NCBI GenBank assembly: GCA_950295325.1
Contig: OX485804.1
Coordinates: forward strand, 60,108,533-60,172,532
Reading direction: 5' to 3'
DNA length: 64,000 nt
Source: Polytrichum commune
Taxonomy: Eukaryota; Streptophyta; Polytrichopsida; Polytrichales; Polytrichaceae
The notes beneath the pieces are model-generated. The model searched no databases. It was given only the letters and a program-made list of their open reading frames with translations, and was not told the DNA's origin. Every line of letters starts with the position of its first letter. Positions within the stretch are counted from its first letter, which is position 1. Shown in pieces: positions 1 through 10,575 of the stretch. The translations under genes and the position numbers were made by a program.

Positions 1-1014
1 GTGAATGCCCTCCAAGCACTTATCTGCAATCATTGTACAAACAGAGAGTCAAATCACTATAGTACAAAAGGGGGGTAATTTTGACGCTCCAATGACACTC
101 ATTTGACATGGTTTCAGTGCCTTTGAGTGCTGTCAAAGTTAGCAGGCATTGCCCACGAGACTATCAAAATGCTGTCATCCTGGACATTTCAACAACCGAC
201 TCGATCTAGACCGAATGCAAACCAAGGCCTACCCCAAGCTGCTCCCGTGTGAGTCTTATTTGCTTATTATCTGGAATAGGCATTCCTGCTAAGGTAAGCA
301 GGCCTTAAAACTGACACTTTTTAGCTGTGCACCCACTTTTCACAGGATTCAAAACACGCAATCAGTGTGAGATGATTAGCAAATCCAAATCGTGCATGTA
401 GCCATTTCCCCATAATTTTTAGAGCTCATACGAGTATCTAATTCATTATGATAGTGTATAATTCCTTTCTCAAATGTCCCCCCGATTATGTTGATTATTG
501 AGCCTAGAATGGTTTACAAAATTTGAGCACGTAGACAAACCTCTTTCAAATACACGTCTCGTTGGTGTCCATTCTTGGATCCACACCCTAACCACACCTC
601 ACTCACATATAGGTGTCCGTTAAAGGTGAGTAACCGAATTAGGCCCACTGACCGTCAGCATATTAAGTCACAGCACAATCCTGAGTGCCCGCCACCAAGA
701 GTTAGACCGGAAACACCATGTCATGATGCTATAACTTATCCAATCCTCACACACCATGCTAACTTGATTAACTTGTGTATTATCTGCATGAATACACCTG
801 GTTGTTTGTAATTTCACAATCTTGTGAATTCACTATCTGCAAGTTTGGAAGAGCTCAAGATGCTTCCACTCTTTCTGCACTATGAATCATTGCTGCAAAG
901 TTTGCATGACAACCTGCCCTTAGTGTACTAAGTACACAAGTTTCTGCAGTTTGGAATTTTAATGTAAACAAAGCAATTCTTTGCAGGAAGGGCTTTGTGC
1001 TAAAAAGCTACTTT
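1..1014. other. Region upstream of the prolyl hydroxylase gene
   Basis: No gene is supported here. The short open frames are not coding-like and lack recognisable motifs. The only structure I can define is a dispersed repeat copy at 477-645, listed separately. The remaining sequence is AT-rich and unremarkable. Confidence 0.5.
477..645 (+). repeat. Dispersed repeat, copy 1 (partner at 25804-25970)
   Basis: This stretch aligns by eye with 25804-25970 in the same orientation. Shared landmarks in order are a C-rich start, TATTGAGCCTA, TTTGAGCAC, a TTGG..TCC..TT block, CCACACC, CACTCATATA and AAGTAACCGAA. It is diverged by scattered substitutions and small indels, so the copies are old. No coding sequence or termini are visible. 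The element class is unknown. Confidence 0.6.
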
Positions 1015-1272
1015 GTTTTGTCTAACTAGCGTGGGTGGGAAATTCATGTGGGCTGGAATTGAGTGTGGCCCGCATTAATTCTATAGTACTTGCCTTGGTT
1101 AACATTAGTTATTTTATAGTACTTGTCTTGCCTTGAATTTTCATCCAAATATGCAGACAAGACCACCCACACTAATTTCACACTGAAAATTACAGTGGGC
1201 CACTTCAAATCATAATCTAAAACTAGTGTGGGTTATTGGGAGTTGGTATGGCCTACACTAATTAGACAAAAC
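1015..1272. mobile_element. Short TIR element (MITE-like), 258 bp
   Basis: The ends are inverted repeats. The left arm 1015-1035 reads GTTTTGTCTAACTAGCGTGGG, split here as GTTTTGTCTAAC and TAGCGTGGG. The right arm 1252-1272 is its reverse complement with about 3 of 21 differences. No coding capacity is present. Inside are two copies of TATAGTACTTG about 40 bp apart. The TAGTGTGGG-type end motif recurs elsewhere in the window. A target duplication is not certain, so the superfamily cannot be assigned. Confidence 0.55.
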
Positions 1273-1584
1273 AGTGTAGTTAGCCAGCACATGCACAAAG
1301 TAGTCGAAGAGCATACATGGATGGTGATGGTTGAATACACTTTTAATTTCTAAGTTTTTGAATCACCTTTGGCAACCTGAAACAAACTTACAGAAGGTCT
1401 TTCATACATGAGGGCCACCATGGCACCTATCTTTTTTGACATCCATTTGGGTAATTAAGGTGAAATCACCACTTCAAGTTTTCACTGCATTCGAGTTTTC
1501 ACTGGGTTTGCACATGAAACAAATGGTTGCGGGGGGGAGGCTTTTACTTTTTACTGCAAATATTAATAATAAAAATAAAAATAA

Positions 1585-1592
1585 TATAAAAG
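1585..1592 (+). promoter_or_regulatory. Candidate TATA box of the prolyl hydroxylase gene
   Basis: TATAAAAG lies about 150 bp before the chosen ATG at 1739, inside an A/T-rich stretch (1558-1592). The distance would leave a leader of roughly 110-125 nt, a normal plant value. This is position and motif only. There is no transcript evidence, and A/T-rich sequence makes chance matches easy. Confidence 0.3.
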
Positions 1593-1738
1593 TGCAACAA
1601 AATCGAACTTTATTTTGATCTAATCTTAGTTTTTAATTTTGTGTCAGTGGAGTTGACTTGTACTTTGTGATAAATAGAACCCCAGAAAGCCCGACCACAC
1701 CTTCATTTCATTTAGTCTCAACCAAGTGGAAAAGCCCA

Positions 1739-2887
1739 ATGTTGCATCCAAAGATGAGGCCACCATCACGGATCCATCATCCCTTCCTCACAAACCGGTC
1801 GAAGAAGCCCACGACCACCATCTTCGGCCGCGTAGGAAAGTTCGCCCAAGACTTCCCATGCCTCACAATCACAGTCTCAATCTTGTCTATGGTCTTATTC
1901 GCCTTCATCGTGCTACAATTCAACCCCACAGCACCTCCTCGCCTAGAGCAAGGACAAGAACAAGTGCAGCACATCGACCTCCAAGAACTCATTCATGCAC
2001 ACTCGATACCAACACGTCATCAAGTCACCCCCGCCGCCAAGCACCCTGGAGGAGTGAGCATCCTGTCATGGAACCCGCGAGTGTTTCATTACAAGCAATT
2101 TTTATCGGATGTGGAGTGCGACCACCTCGTGGCGATTGCAAGCGGGAACATGGCGCCCTCGACCATAATGCTGCCAACGGGCGAGATTAACAAGGATAGT
2201 TATCGCACGAGCAAGCAGGCATGGGTGAATAAGTCCCACGACGCCACAGTCACAGAAATCGAGGCCCGCATCGCGACGTGGACAATGCTACCGGTGGAGA
2301 ATGGGGAGGACCTCCAGGTTGCGTTGTACGAGGAGGGCGAGACGTTCAAGGAGCATTACGACTTCTTCCATGGCAACCTAACCAGTCCCGGGGGCCAACG
2401 GGTCGCGACGGTGCTCATGTACCTCTCAGACGTCGAATCTGGAGGCGAAACCATGTTCCCGCGCTCCACAAGATCAAACAGCGGTAACAACAACAACAGT
2501 GCGCATCATCTGGACATGAGAGACAACAGATCATGGTCACCATGCGGGAAGATTGGAGAGGTGTCCGTGAAACCTCGAAAGGGAGACGCAATATTGTTCT
2601 TTAGCTTGACACCGTCGGCTGTTGCGGATTACTCGAGCTTGCACGCCGGTTGCCCAGTGGTCAAGGGCAAGAAGTGGACCGCCACAAAGTGGATCCATTT
2701 GGAGCCGTTTGAGCAAAAAGGACCGCAAGTAGCAACAAAAGACAACGAATTAGAGAGTTCTTGTGCTGATCTCTCTCCACATTGTCTGTACTGGGCTACC
2801 ACCAATCAGTGCAACGAATCTGCGGCGTTCATGATTGGGAACTCTGAATACCCGGGGCAGTGTCGAAAGTCTTGCAAAGTTTGTTGA
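1739..2887 (+). CDS. Prolyl 4-hydroxylase with C-terminal ShKT domain, intronless
   Basis: The product is a 382-residue 2-oxoglutarate/Fe(II) dioxygenase that hydroxylates peptidyl proline, in plants mainly on extensins and arabinogalactan proteins in the ER/Golgi. Residues 39-61 form one hydrophobic segment after a basic N-terminus, consistent with a type II membrane anchor. The catalytic domain spans about 109-320. Iron ligands are H206 and D208 (HYD) and H302 (SSLHAGCP), and K312 in the GKKW context fits the 2-oxoglutarate-binding lysine. A C-terminal ShKT domain has six cysteines at 342, 349, 358, 375, 379 and 382. An Asn-rich insert lies at about 246-253, and NxS/T sites occur at 164, 213, 263 and 359. 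The frame is open before this ATG but has no earlier ATG; a second ATG at 1754 is an alternative start. Plant P4H genes usually have several introns, and this one has none across all domains. It is convergent with the CSLC gene. All key residues are present, so it looks functional. I am confident of the family and less sure of the exact start. Confidence 0.93.
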   Translation: MLHPKMRPPSRIHHPFLTNRSKKPTTTIFGRVGKFAQDFPCLTITVSILSMVLFAFIVLQFNPTAPPRLEQGQEQVQHIDLQELIHAHSIPTRHQVTPAAKHPGGVSILSWNPRVFHYKQFLSDVECDHLVAIASGNMAPSTIMLPTGEINKDSYRTSKQAWVNKSHDATVTEIEARIATWTMLPVENGEDLQVALYEEGETFKEHYDFFHGNLTSPGGQRVATVLMYLSDVESGGETMFPRSTRSNSGNNNNSAHHLDMRDNRSWSPCGKIGEVSVKPRKGDAILFFSLTPSAVADYSSLHAGCPVVKGKKWTATKWIHLEPFEQKGPQVATKDNELESSCADLSPHCLYWATTNQCNESAAFMIGNSEYPGQCRKSCKVC

Positions 2888-4379
2888 GTAGTCAGAATGA
2901 GAATCAGAAGCGCATTTAGGTTTCATGTCCATTAGTGCATGCTGATTAGTGAATAGGTAGAAGCTCGATGCAGTAGGTGTGCAGTAAGTTGCAACACTTA
3001 ACCTGTCAATCAGTGTTCCATCACTTTCATAATGCAACTCCATCACTTCCAAATGAATGTCTACACAATACCTTGTACGTAACCAGATTCACCAGAGCTA
3101 GATGTTCAGAAACAGATTGCTGACAGCTGGGAAATTGCTGTCTTGGAGCTGACCACTCTAATAGGGCAGATTGATACAATTGAAGTCATGTGGGACACAT
3201 CAATCCGTCAACATCGAAGCACTCGTCATACCGTACCTACAACATCACAACTCAGTGCCTTCAATCTGCTCACTCCTCTATTTAAGAACTGGACTACATG
3301 TATGGGTAATCTGGTGATAAGAATGAAGTACGCCACACTTGAAGATTACATTATAGATTGAAACTCAAGTTCAAAATATAGACTCCAGTGAGCTTGAGTT
3401 CCAACCTAGAAGAGGAAGGGGGGGGAGGGGGGTTTTGGCATACCAAGAATTGCAAGCCTGAATTTGACAGAAGTGGTATGGCCCTCAATGAAATAATTAG
3501 AATTACTACAAACAAAAGCTGTGCAAAATTAATCATCCCCTGCATAAAGAATTGGGAATCCAACATCAGAACCCAACGCAGCCATAATGATAAAAAGAAA
3601 AGGGTCATGAGATTACATTTCCCTGTCACAACTTCAAAGTGTAGATTTGAAGCGCCAAGTTTATTTCTCAAGTTGAGCATATCTCAATGGAAGGACGAGA
3701 TACAACAGTACAAGCACCTCCCTGGAGGACATTACTGGTACGTGTTCTTACACCAAGAACTAATGGTTTATTCACATAAGCCAGCGGCGCAATTTTAGTA
3801 CATGTTGCCAACTACTAGTGCCCATCATGGAGGCATCTGAATAAATGTATTGGCTCAAAAGAATGATCTGAGATTGAAACAGTTACTAATAGGGAAACCT
3901 GCAGTGAGCGAAACCTAAGATAGGCTGGTGAACCCTATTAACAAAGACATTGCAGTCTTTTACGGTATCCATTGATGATTGGTGTCCCTCAAGATGTAAT
4001 GACTGACTTCACTAAGGGAGGTCAGAGTCAGGAGTACAGCTCTTACTAAAGCATGGAGAAAGCCCGCTGAAGACTACTTCCTCAGCCAGGCTATTCCACA
4101 TGTCCTGGGCTTCTCTCTTTATCTCCAGCTGGCCGCATGCTCCACAACTTGAGGTCATATAAACTTCTACTCAATTACGCCCCAAAAAACTTGGAAGCTC
4201 CAAAACCCTCCAGAGCCTCACCCATGAACCCCCGCCTCCATTTATCGATCATGTGGCTACACCAAATTCAGGGTTCACACCTTGCGGGGGGGCTCAATAC
4301 TATGCAAGGAACCCATGATTTGGGGCAGACACAAGATGCAACAGTGAGCTCCTCACTAGAATCAGTTTGCCTCAAAAGC
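2888..4379. other. Convergent intergenic region between P4H and CSLC
   Basis: This must hold the 3' untranslated regions of both genes. No gene is supported. The first plus-strand AATAAA I see after the P4H stop is far away at 3840-3845, so P4H probably uses a variant signal nearer the stop. On the minus strand an AATAAA equivalent lies at 3767-3772, about 600 bp past the CSLC stop. A G-rich run is at about 3418-3432. The open frame at 3388-3798 starts at a non-ATG codon and has no motif. Confidence 0.45.
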
Positions 4380-7300
4380 TCAGCTCACTTGCTCTCCAAT
4401 GAGGTCTAGACCCACCACCAGGAATGAGATGCCCTGAAACAGCAAGAAATAGAAATGAACTCCCTGTTCTGAAAGGAGACTCCTGCCAGCCGCTGTGAGA
4501 AGCAAACAAGCCAGACCAAGCTCATTCCAGTATAGCCTGTTCCTTTTCTTCTTGGCAGGGGCGGGAGCAGGAATGGAGACTGGCAGATTCTTTTGCTCTT
4601 TCTTCAAGGCATCTAGACCTGATTCTGAGGTGACTCTGTTCAGCTTTGCAAGAACATCTTGGGGCTTTGTATCCTTGACACTTGCAAGTAGATCTGCCTC
4701 AGAAGACCTCCCAGACTTCTTGGTCACCACCCATTCCAGAGAGCTGCTGAGTTGGAATAAACCAGACACCATAGCTTGGAATTTCGTTACTGACATAGTG
4801 TTCTCAAATAGTAGGTAGGGGATGAGGAAGGGCAGCGATTTAGGCGCAGGTAAGATGTTCATGACAGACATGAGTGCAGGAATGTAACAGACCACCCAAA
4901 CTGGCAAGGTTGCTTCTGGTACAAACATTGTCATGGGCAGTATAATACAGAAAAGAGTGAATGAGTAGAATGGAAGAATCAGCTTCCTCAGCAGGAAGAA
5001 AAGGAAAATCATATTCGCCTTCTTCCACCCTGATATCTGCATGCACAATAATTGGATTACAATAGTCAACCATTTGTTTGCAGTTAACAGCTTCTAAATG
5101 AAATTCTGATCTGTTTATCTAAAATACCTTGGAAATACTGAGTTACAGTTCTTGCATGCTCGCATGGATACAGAGAAAAATCGCTGCAGGATCTGAAGAA
5201 TATTGAATGTACTTGAAGGCAAGGGCCAAGAACAAAGTGCAGTACATGGAGACCTGTAATTGACATGTAGGCGTATAATCGACAGGGAATTGACATGGAG
5301 ACAGTAGACCAGGAGCCAGATACTAGAAAATTCAACAAAGTCCTAAGAGAATCAAAGAGTTAAACTTGAAACTATACATACCTTGGATTTGATGATGTCA
5401 GGAAGACACAGCCGGAAAAGCTGCATGGGTCCTGAGTGCCACCTGTGTTGTTGCTTTCGATAAGCCTCATATGATTCAGGAAGTTCACACAGACACTGCA
5501 AGACATTCAAGTTGTAAGTCATCCAGTGTGCAATCACCCTGCACAATCGACATACCAATGCATACAGATTGATATTTTCCTCAATATTGACGCACCTCGC
5601 AGATAATGTGTACGATGACATAAGTGGCTGTAACTTGTTCATTACATCAATGAAACTAGAGATGATTACTTTGCCACAGTAGCAGATAAGCTACAAGTTG
5701 TCCTCCCAGAATGACAAGATCTTATAAAACTTGTCTTCACATAGCACAAAATTACCATCCCAGGGACTCTGACATTCACCACTGAGATGACATTCAGAAA
5801 GACAGACAAATCACTCCAAACAAACTTAATATAAGCTGTGAATTACAAAATCAATCCAAGTGGGATGCTGAGGGCATACCCTGACATCATTGAGGAAGAT
5901 GAATTTCCAGCCACAAAGATGGGCTCGCACTGCAATATCCATATCTTCTACAGTTGTCCGCTCAAGCCACCCACCACATTCTTCTAGTGCAGTAATACGC
6001 CAAACACCAGCTGTGCCATTGAAACCGAAAAAATTCAAGAAGATACCATTCACTTGCTGCTCCACCTCAAAGTGAAAGCACAGATTTATATTTTGCAGTC
6101 TTGTTAAGAGATTTTCATCCCTATTAACAAAGGCCCAGCGAGTCTGCACCAAGCAGAGCTCAGGGTTGTCCTGAAAAGAGCAGACACACATAATTAGCAT
6201 AGTGCTTACACCTTACTCACACGAGAAGTAACTACTAAGACAAGGCAATGCAGAGCTTAAAGTGGGTCGTGAGCATAAAAGCGTTTTTCACGTTTCCAGA
6301 AGATGGTGAAGGTGGCAAGACTTGCACCTTAAAATGAGGCATGGTGCGCTTCAAGAAATCTGGTTTGGGTTGAAAGTCTGCATCAAAGATTGTGACAAAT
6401 TCGTAGTTCTTCACATATTCACAAGCCATAGCTGACTTCAGATTACCAGCTTTATACCCAGTGCGATTCTCCCGATGTCTGTAGATTATATTGACACCCT
6501 TTGATTGCCATTTGCAAACCTCTGCATGAATTAACTCTTGCGTCTCCTCATCAGAAGAATCATCAAGAACCTGGATAAGCATCCGGTGCTTTGGCCATTC
6601 TATCTGACACACTGCAGATATTGATTGCTCGTACACCTGGAGGAACACAAAACCTCACAATCAGCAAGATTGTTACAGGTAATATAATATAAAAGAAGTA
6701 ATCCACACATCACCTACAGATCCTGCAGTATTATGGAATCAGGTGTCCGAGATCTTAATCCTGCAACTTGCTATGTCTGGATGGCATCACATTATGATCA
6801 CATTTCAAGTCAATTCGCACTCAATAACATAAATCAAGGAAATATCACATACCTCACGCTCATTGCACATAGGTATCTGGAGGAGAACCATTGGGTAACC
6901 CTTATCAGGCTGTTCAGGATCATCAGACTCAAGGGAAGGATTGACAGGAATGGGCTTAATACCCCTCACTTTGATGTAGAAGCACCCCAGACACTGGATG
7001 ATCCTGTCTGCTGATTGAATCAGGAAAAGGATAATGCAGCTGTCTGCAGCCAGTTGCAGGGTAGGACCAATGTAGGTCTTGCGAACGAAAACCCACGCTG
7101 TGTAAGTTGCATGCGGGAGCGTCCACAAATTGAACCCGGTAGGACCTGAGAAATGCCATCCAAGAAGATGTGCCCCAACCTCAATACACAGCATCACAAC
7201 TGCAAGAATCAGAAACCCTTTGATGAACTTGAACAGCCTGCCTGTCACTGGCTTCTCAAGGGTCACGCGAGATGTTTTGGGTGCAATGAGGCGCTGTTGT

Positions 7301-7554
7301 ATGGCAGCTAGAAGAGTCCATATGCCCATGGCCAAGTATGCGACACATCCTGCTGCTCGATGTGCTTTGAGCAACAGCACCCATGTGAGCTGCTTCGCAT
7401 TCTTGTTCTTCCCCTTCCCTCCCTCAAAGCCTTCCTGAGCGGGACCTTCTAACTCCAGCATGTCCCAGTTGGGATGCTCCATCTTCACCACCACAGGAGT
7501 GCCCTTGTGGCCCTCCTTCGTCCACCAATCCCCAAAGTCAAAACTGGGAGGCAT
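4380..7554 (-). CDS. CSLC: Cellulose synthase-like C (xyloglucan-type beta-1,4-glucan synthase), five exons
   Basis: A GT2 family Golgi membrane enzyme expected to polymerise the beta-1,4-glucan backbone attributed to xyloglucan from UDP-glucose. On the minus strand the exons are 7554-6853, 6636-6328, 6170-5880, 5495-5382 and 5036-4380. They give 234+103+97+38+218 = 690 residues plus TGA, the usual size of CSLC. All four introns (216, 157, 384 and 345 bp) begin GT, end AG and are phase 0. Catalytic signatures are DDSSDEET (259-266), DAD (319-321), TVED (410-413) and QQHRW (449-453), in the GT2 order D, DxD, D, QxxRW. Hydrophobic segments occur at about 56-86, 110-132 and 170-192 before the catalytic loop. 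Several more follow it, beginning at FLFFLLRK, with a final pair near the C-terminus. The start is supported by the [11 protein letters not shown] opening typical of CSLC. No key residue is missing. The paralogue number within CSLC cannot be decided. Confidence 0.95.
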
Positions 7555-8280
7555 TGTCCAATACTGAAATAGCTCCCTCGTAAGGTCAAAAAGAGATATG
7601 GCAAGAACGTGTGGTGTTGTTCCTGAGCATGTATGTAATGCGCAGATAGGGGAGTCAGACTTCTTTTATGTCATGTTCGTTGGACCTAAAGGCCCTCACA
7701 TTGCTCCAAGCCGCCCCAACCAGACCGCCCATCCTGCCGACCTGATTGCAACATAAGATGCCATAATTAGAAAGAAAGAACAAGCGCAGATGAAATCTCA
7801 TTGATATCCCAATAATACCCCCATTGGGCGCCACAGAGGACCTGACCTCTGAAACTTTGAACATATAAAGATTTACATCCCACTTCCCTAACAACCAGAC
7901 ATAACCCATAAACCCTTCCGAGGATGATTTCTCAATGAGCTGAGAAAAGATTTCCAGTGACATGGTAACGAGATCTTGGATTGGTGGGGGACATGGATCT
8001 GCCATAGCTAATGCTTCTTTATTTTTACAATCCCTCTCACTAGCCTTTATTGTCCAGACACTGAAGCATAACGAAGGGAATATGATGTTTTCAGCTCCAG
8101 AAGCGGAAGATTGCAGTGTAGGGAGATCTTGTGTGTCCATCTTGACACGAAGATTTGGAAGAGAAGAGATGGTTAAGAAAAGATGATGATGACTCACAGG
8201 TGCAGGTGCTGAAGCATTGTGATGAGTTGCCCTACTGAAGTAACTGAACCCTACGGATTGTGGTCAGCAATCCAAGGCCC
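7555..8280 (-). promoter_or_regulatory. CSLC upstream region (leader and proximal promoter)
   Basis: This is the sequence immediately 5' of the CSLC start codon. It contains a long minus-strand open frame (8197-7655), but that frame begins at GTG, has no recognised domain and overlaps the expected leader, so I do not call it a gene. I could not place a TATA box with confidence. The transcription start is unknown. Confidence 0.4.
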
Positions 8281-8282
8281 TC

Positions 8283-8324
<42 letters not shown>

Positions 8325-8333
8325 TCTCGCCTG
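8281..8333. repeat. (CT)n / (GA)n microsatellite upstream of CSLC
   Basis: About 50 bp of nearly pure CT dinucleotides with a few interruptions (CTAT, TTTG). It lies about 730-780 bp upstream of the CSLC ATG and reads as GA on the gene's own strand. GA/CT tracts are common in plant promoters and 5' leaders and can bind GAGA-binding (BBR/BPC) proteins, so a regulatory role is possible but unproven. Confidence 0.85.
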
Positions 8334-9534
8334 CTACCTGGCTTCTCTGAAAGAAAAACCTGAACACCCAGGCGAACGCAGCAGGAAGAAGCTGATGGGT
8401 GTCAGTGGGCGCCAAGATGCATCACCATCATCATCGTCACCGGGATGTAGTCAGAACAGACAGATCCAAGAAGTGCATGGGCCTGGACATGTATGGATGA
8501 ATACTGCAAGTCAGGGGCGACGAAAAAAGCTCACGAAACCCTCCGCAGTGGAAAGAAAGTCACAGCTACAGCACCACCACCACATCCCCACCTGCCAGAT
8601 TGACGAACGGATAGCCCCGCTTCAAAGAACAGAAATCTGCACATGCACCACCAACCGGTGTCAAAAATGGCCGCCGACCAACAAACAACCAGTCAAGAAA
8701 CTGGAGCTCACAGCATAAAACGCAAAAAAAATAAAAAAGACGAACCCCCAGACTCCACAAACAAATCACACAACACTTTCAACCCACTTCGAAGGAAAGC
8801 AATGCGCAACACCTCACATTCGCCCACATGCTCACTCAACACACTCCCACACTCACACCCCCAAACCTTCCCATCACGTCAGAACTCGAATCCCACCACT
8901 TCAGATGCACCCCACAAAAAAACTCCTCTCAACTCCACCCAACCCACTCAACTACACTCTCAAACTCCATCTCCTCCACTCTCACCACCAACCACCAAAC
9001 CCACCTCCCAAACGACCTCTCACTTGAAACCCAACTCAAAGATTACCCAAAGAACTCAACCCACCGCACAGGCCTCCTCTAAATCTCCACATCCTAACCC
9101 CCCACCAATCCACCCCTCACCAAACCAATTCCCAAACCAAGCTCCCAACCAACCTCGGAGCCTGCCACCAATGCAATGTGCGCCTCACCTATCCTCCCCT
9201 CTCTCTTCGTCCTCTCCTCCCTTCGTCCTTCTCCCGTCTCCTCTCTTCTCTTTTTCCTCCTCTCCCGCTTGCAGCAGGTTGTTGATGCCGACGGTCGAAA
9301 GAGTGATGAATGTGCTGTCTATCTGTGTCTGTGTATCTCTCTCGTCTGTATCTGTGTATGTTGTGCCTGCGTCTGCCTGTGTGGGAGTTCCGGATGCAAT
9401 GCGTGCGATTAGAATGGCTGCTGAGTTGGTGAAGAAGGGAGGGGACAAGAAGGCAGAAGAAGAGGGCAGCTGTGAAACAAGAGAAAAGGCAAAGGAAGCG
9501 CTGCGCAGGCAGCCTGTCCATTATCATAGCCATG
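8334..9534. other. C/A- and C/T-rich non-coding stretch upstream of CSLC
   Basis: From 8700 to 9170 the plus strand is strongly C- and A-rich with few G. From 9180 to 9270 it becomes almost pure pyrimidine (repeats of CTC, TTC and CCT). This bias keeps a 384-codon plus-strand frame open (8643-9797), but its predicted product is a low-complexity Ser/Thr/Pro/His/Asn string without a domain. A pyrimidine-rich stretch followed by an ATG at 9281 resembles a plant leader, so a plus-strand transcript is not excluded. Confidence 0.4.
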
Positions 9535-9800
9535 GTGGGGCCCCGTATCCATCCGTCTACAGGATTTCATCAACCATTCTGTTCATGCGGGGCCCACTCA
9601 GCACCCATCCGTCGGGCCCCATCTGCGAGCTTCGTCCATGGTTCTGCGGTGGGTCCCGCTCCACACGTCCGTCAGTGGGCCCGCTTGAGGCGGGCCCCGC
9701 TATAGAGCCGGGAGAGAGCCGTCCGTGTGGGGCTGGGGGTGAGGCGGGTCGTTCGGTGGACGAGGGTGCTGCTTTCGTTCGTCGGTGGGCGGCGTGAGTG
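9535..9800. repeat. GC-rich island with repeated GGGCCC motifs
   Basis: A roughly 265-bp GC-rich patch in an AT-rich window. GGGCCC or GGGTCCC occurs about six times (near 9538, 9590, 9616, 9655, 9677 and 9695). Several copies are followed within about 10-20 bp by CCGTC, giving a ragged 25-50 bp repeat. TGGGCC-type sites bind TCP factors in plant promoters, so this could be a distal promoter element, or the remains of a GC-rich insertion. Confidence 0.5.
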
Positions 9801-10049
9801 CGTGAGGCACCGCCCATGGATGGATGTTGAGGTGGGTGGATGGATGAGAGTGGGTCAGAGGATTATTAGGTGTGGCTTGCCAGGCTTATGACAGGCCAGC
9901 CTTTCCTTGCTTCCACAGGCTTCAAGTTTGACGCAATTGGCCATTAAGTTGGTGGAGTGTGAACCCACCATTTGTAGCGGCATGAGCGTATTTTCGGGTA
10001 ATTGCTGCCAAACACACACTATCTTACTTAGCCGGACGCACAAACCCAT

Positions 10050-10062
10050 CCCCCCCCCCCCC
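10050..10062. repeat. Poly-C run, 13 nt
   Basis: Thirteen uninterrupted C on the plus strand, followed directly by ATTTCTCATCC. It lies in non-coding sequence upstream of the CSLC region. Confidence 0.95.
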
Positions 10063-10419
10063 ATTTCTCATCCTATCTTACCTAATTATTGCACACTTGT
10101 GTATACCAAACTTAGTGTAAACCCCTCTCGTAGATAGTGTGCATTACTTGCACTAAGTTCCATGGTTGGTGTGCTCATGTTAGGCCTCAACCATGTCAAA
10201 GAGGCACAACGTACGGTTTAGCGTGACATCGAAATTCATAACATTCTTCACCTACAATGAACCGTTCCGTTCTATAATATAATGAGTCAGAGTCGGAACG
10301 ACTAGTTTATCAAGTTATATCTACTACTGACAAGTATCCCGGATGTGTAATTCTCGCACCTTATGTGTCGAATGCTTGGCCCCACCCAACCTGTTCAGTT
10401 AATTGAATATTGTTATGTT

Positions 10420-10575
10420 GGTGTGTGTGCCACGGTACCTGGAGTGGTCTTCGTGACTTGTCATGTAGCATCAAGTGTCTTCTCTGGTTCACACCTCGTG
10501 GTTACAAGACAATTAGTGTGAGTGCGTGATGAATAGTGTAGGCCACATTCAATTAGATGTTTTGTGTAGAGTTTG
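10420..10575 (+). repeat. Dispersed repeat, copy 1 (partner at 50830-51000)
   Basis: Shared landmarks with 50830-51000 in the same orientation are GAGTGGTCTTC, a CATGT(A/G)GCA block, CAAGTG, TTGCAAGAC or TTACAAGAC, AATTAGTGTG, GAATAGTGTGG or GAATAGTGTAGG, and CCACA. The divergence indicates an old family. It has no coding capacity, and its GTGTGGGCCACACT-like ends hint at a TIR element. Confidence 0.55.

Noticed and set aside
3388-3798. 136-codon plus-strand frame after the P4H gene
   Set aside because: Starts at GTG, contains a poly-Gly run from a G tract, lies in expected untranslated sequence and has no domain.
7655-8197. 180-codon minus-strand frame upstream of CSLC
   Set aside because: Begins at GTG, no recognised domain, and sits where the CSLC leader or promoter is expected.
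8643-9797. 384-codon plus-strand open frame
   Set aside because: It is kept open by C/A- and C/T-rich composition. The product is low-complexity with no domain, and it lies in probable CSLC upstream sequence.
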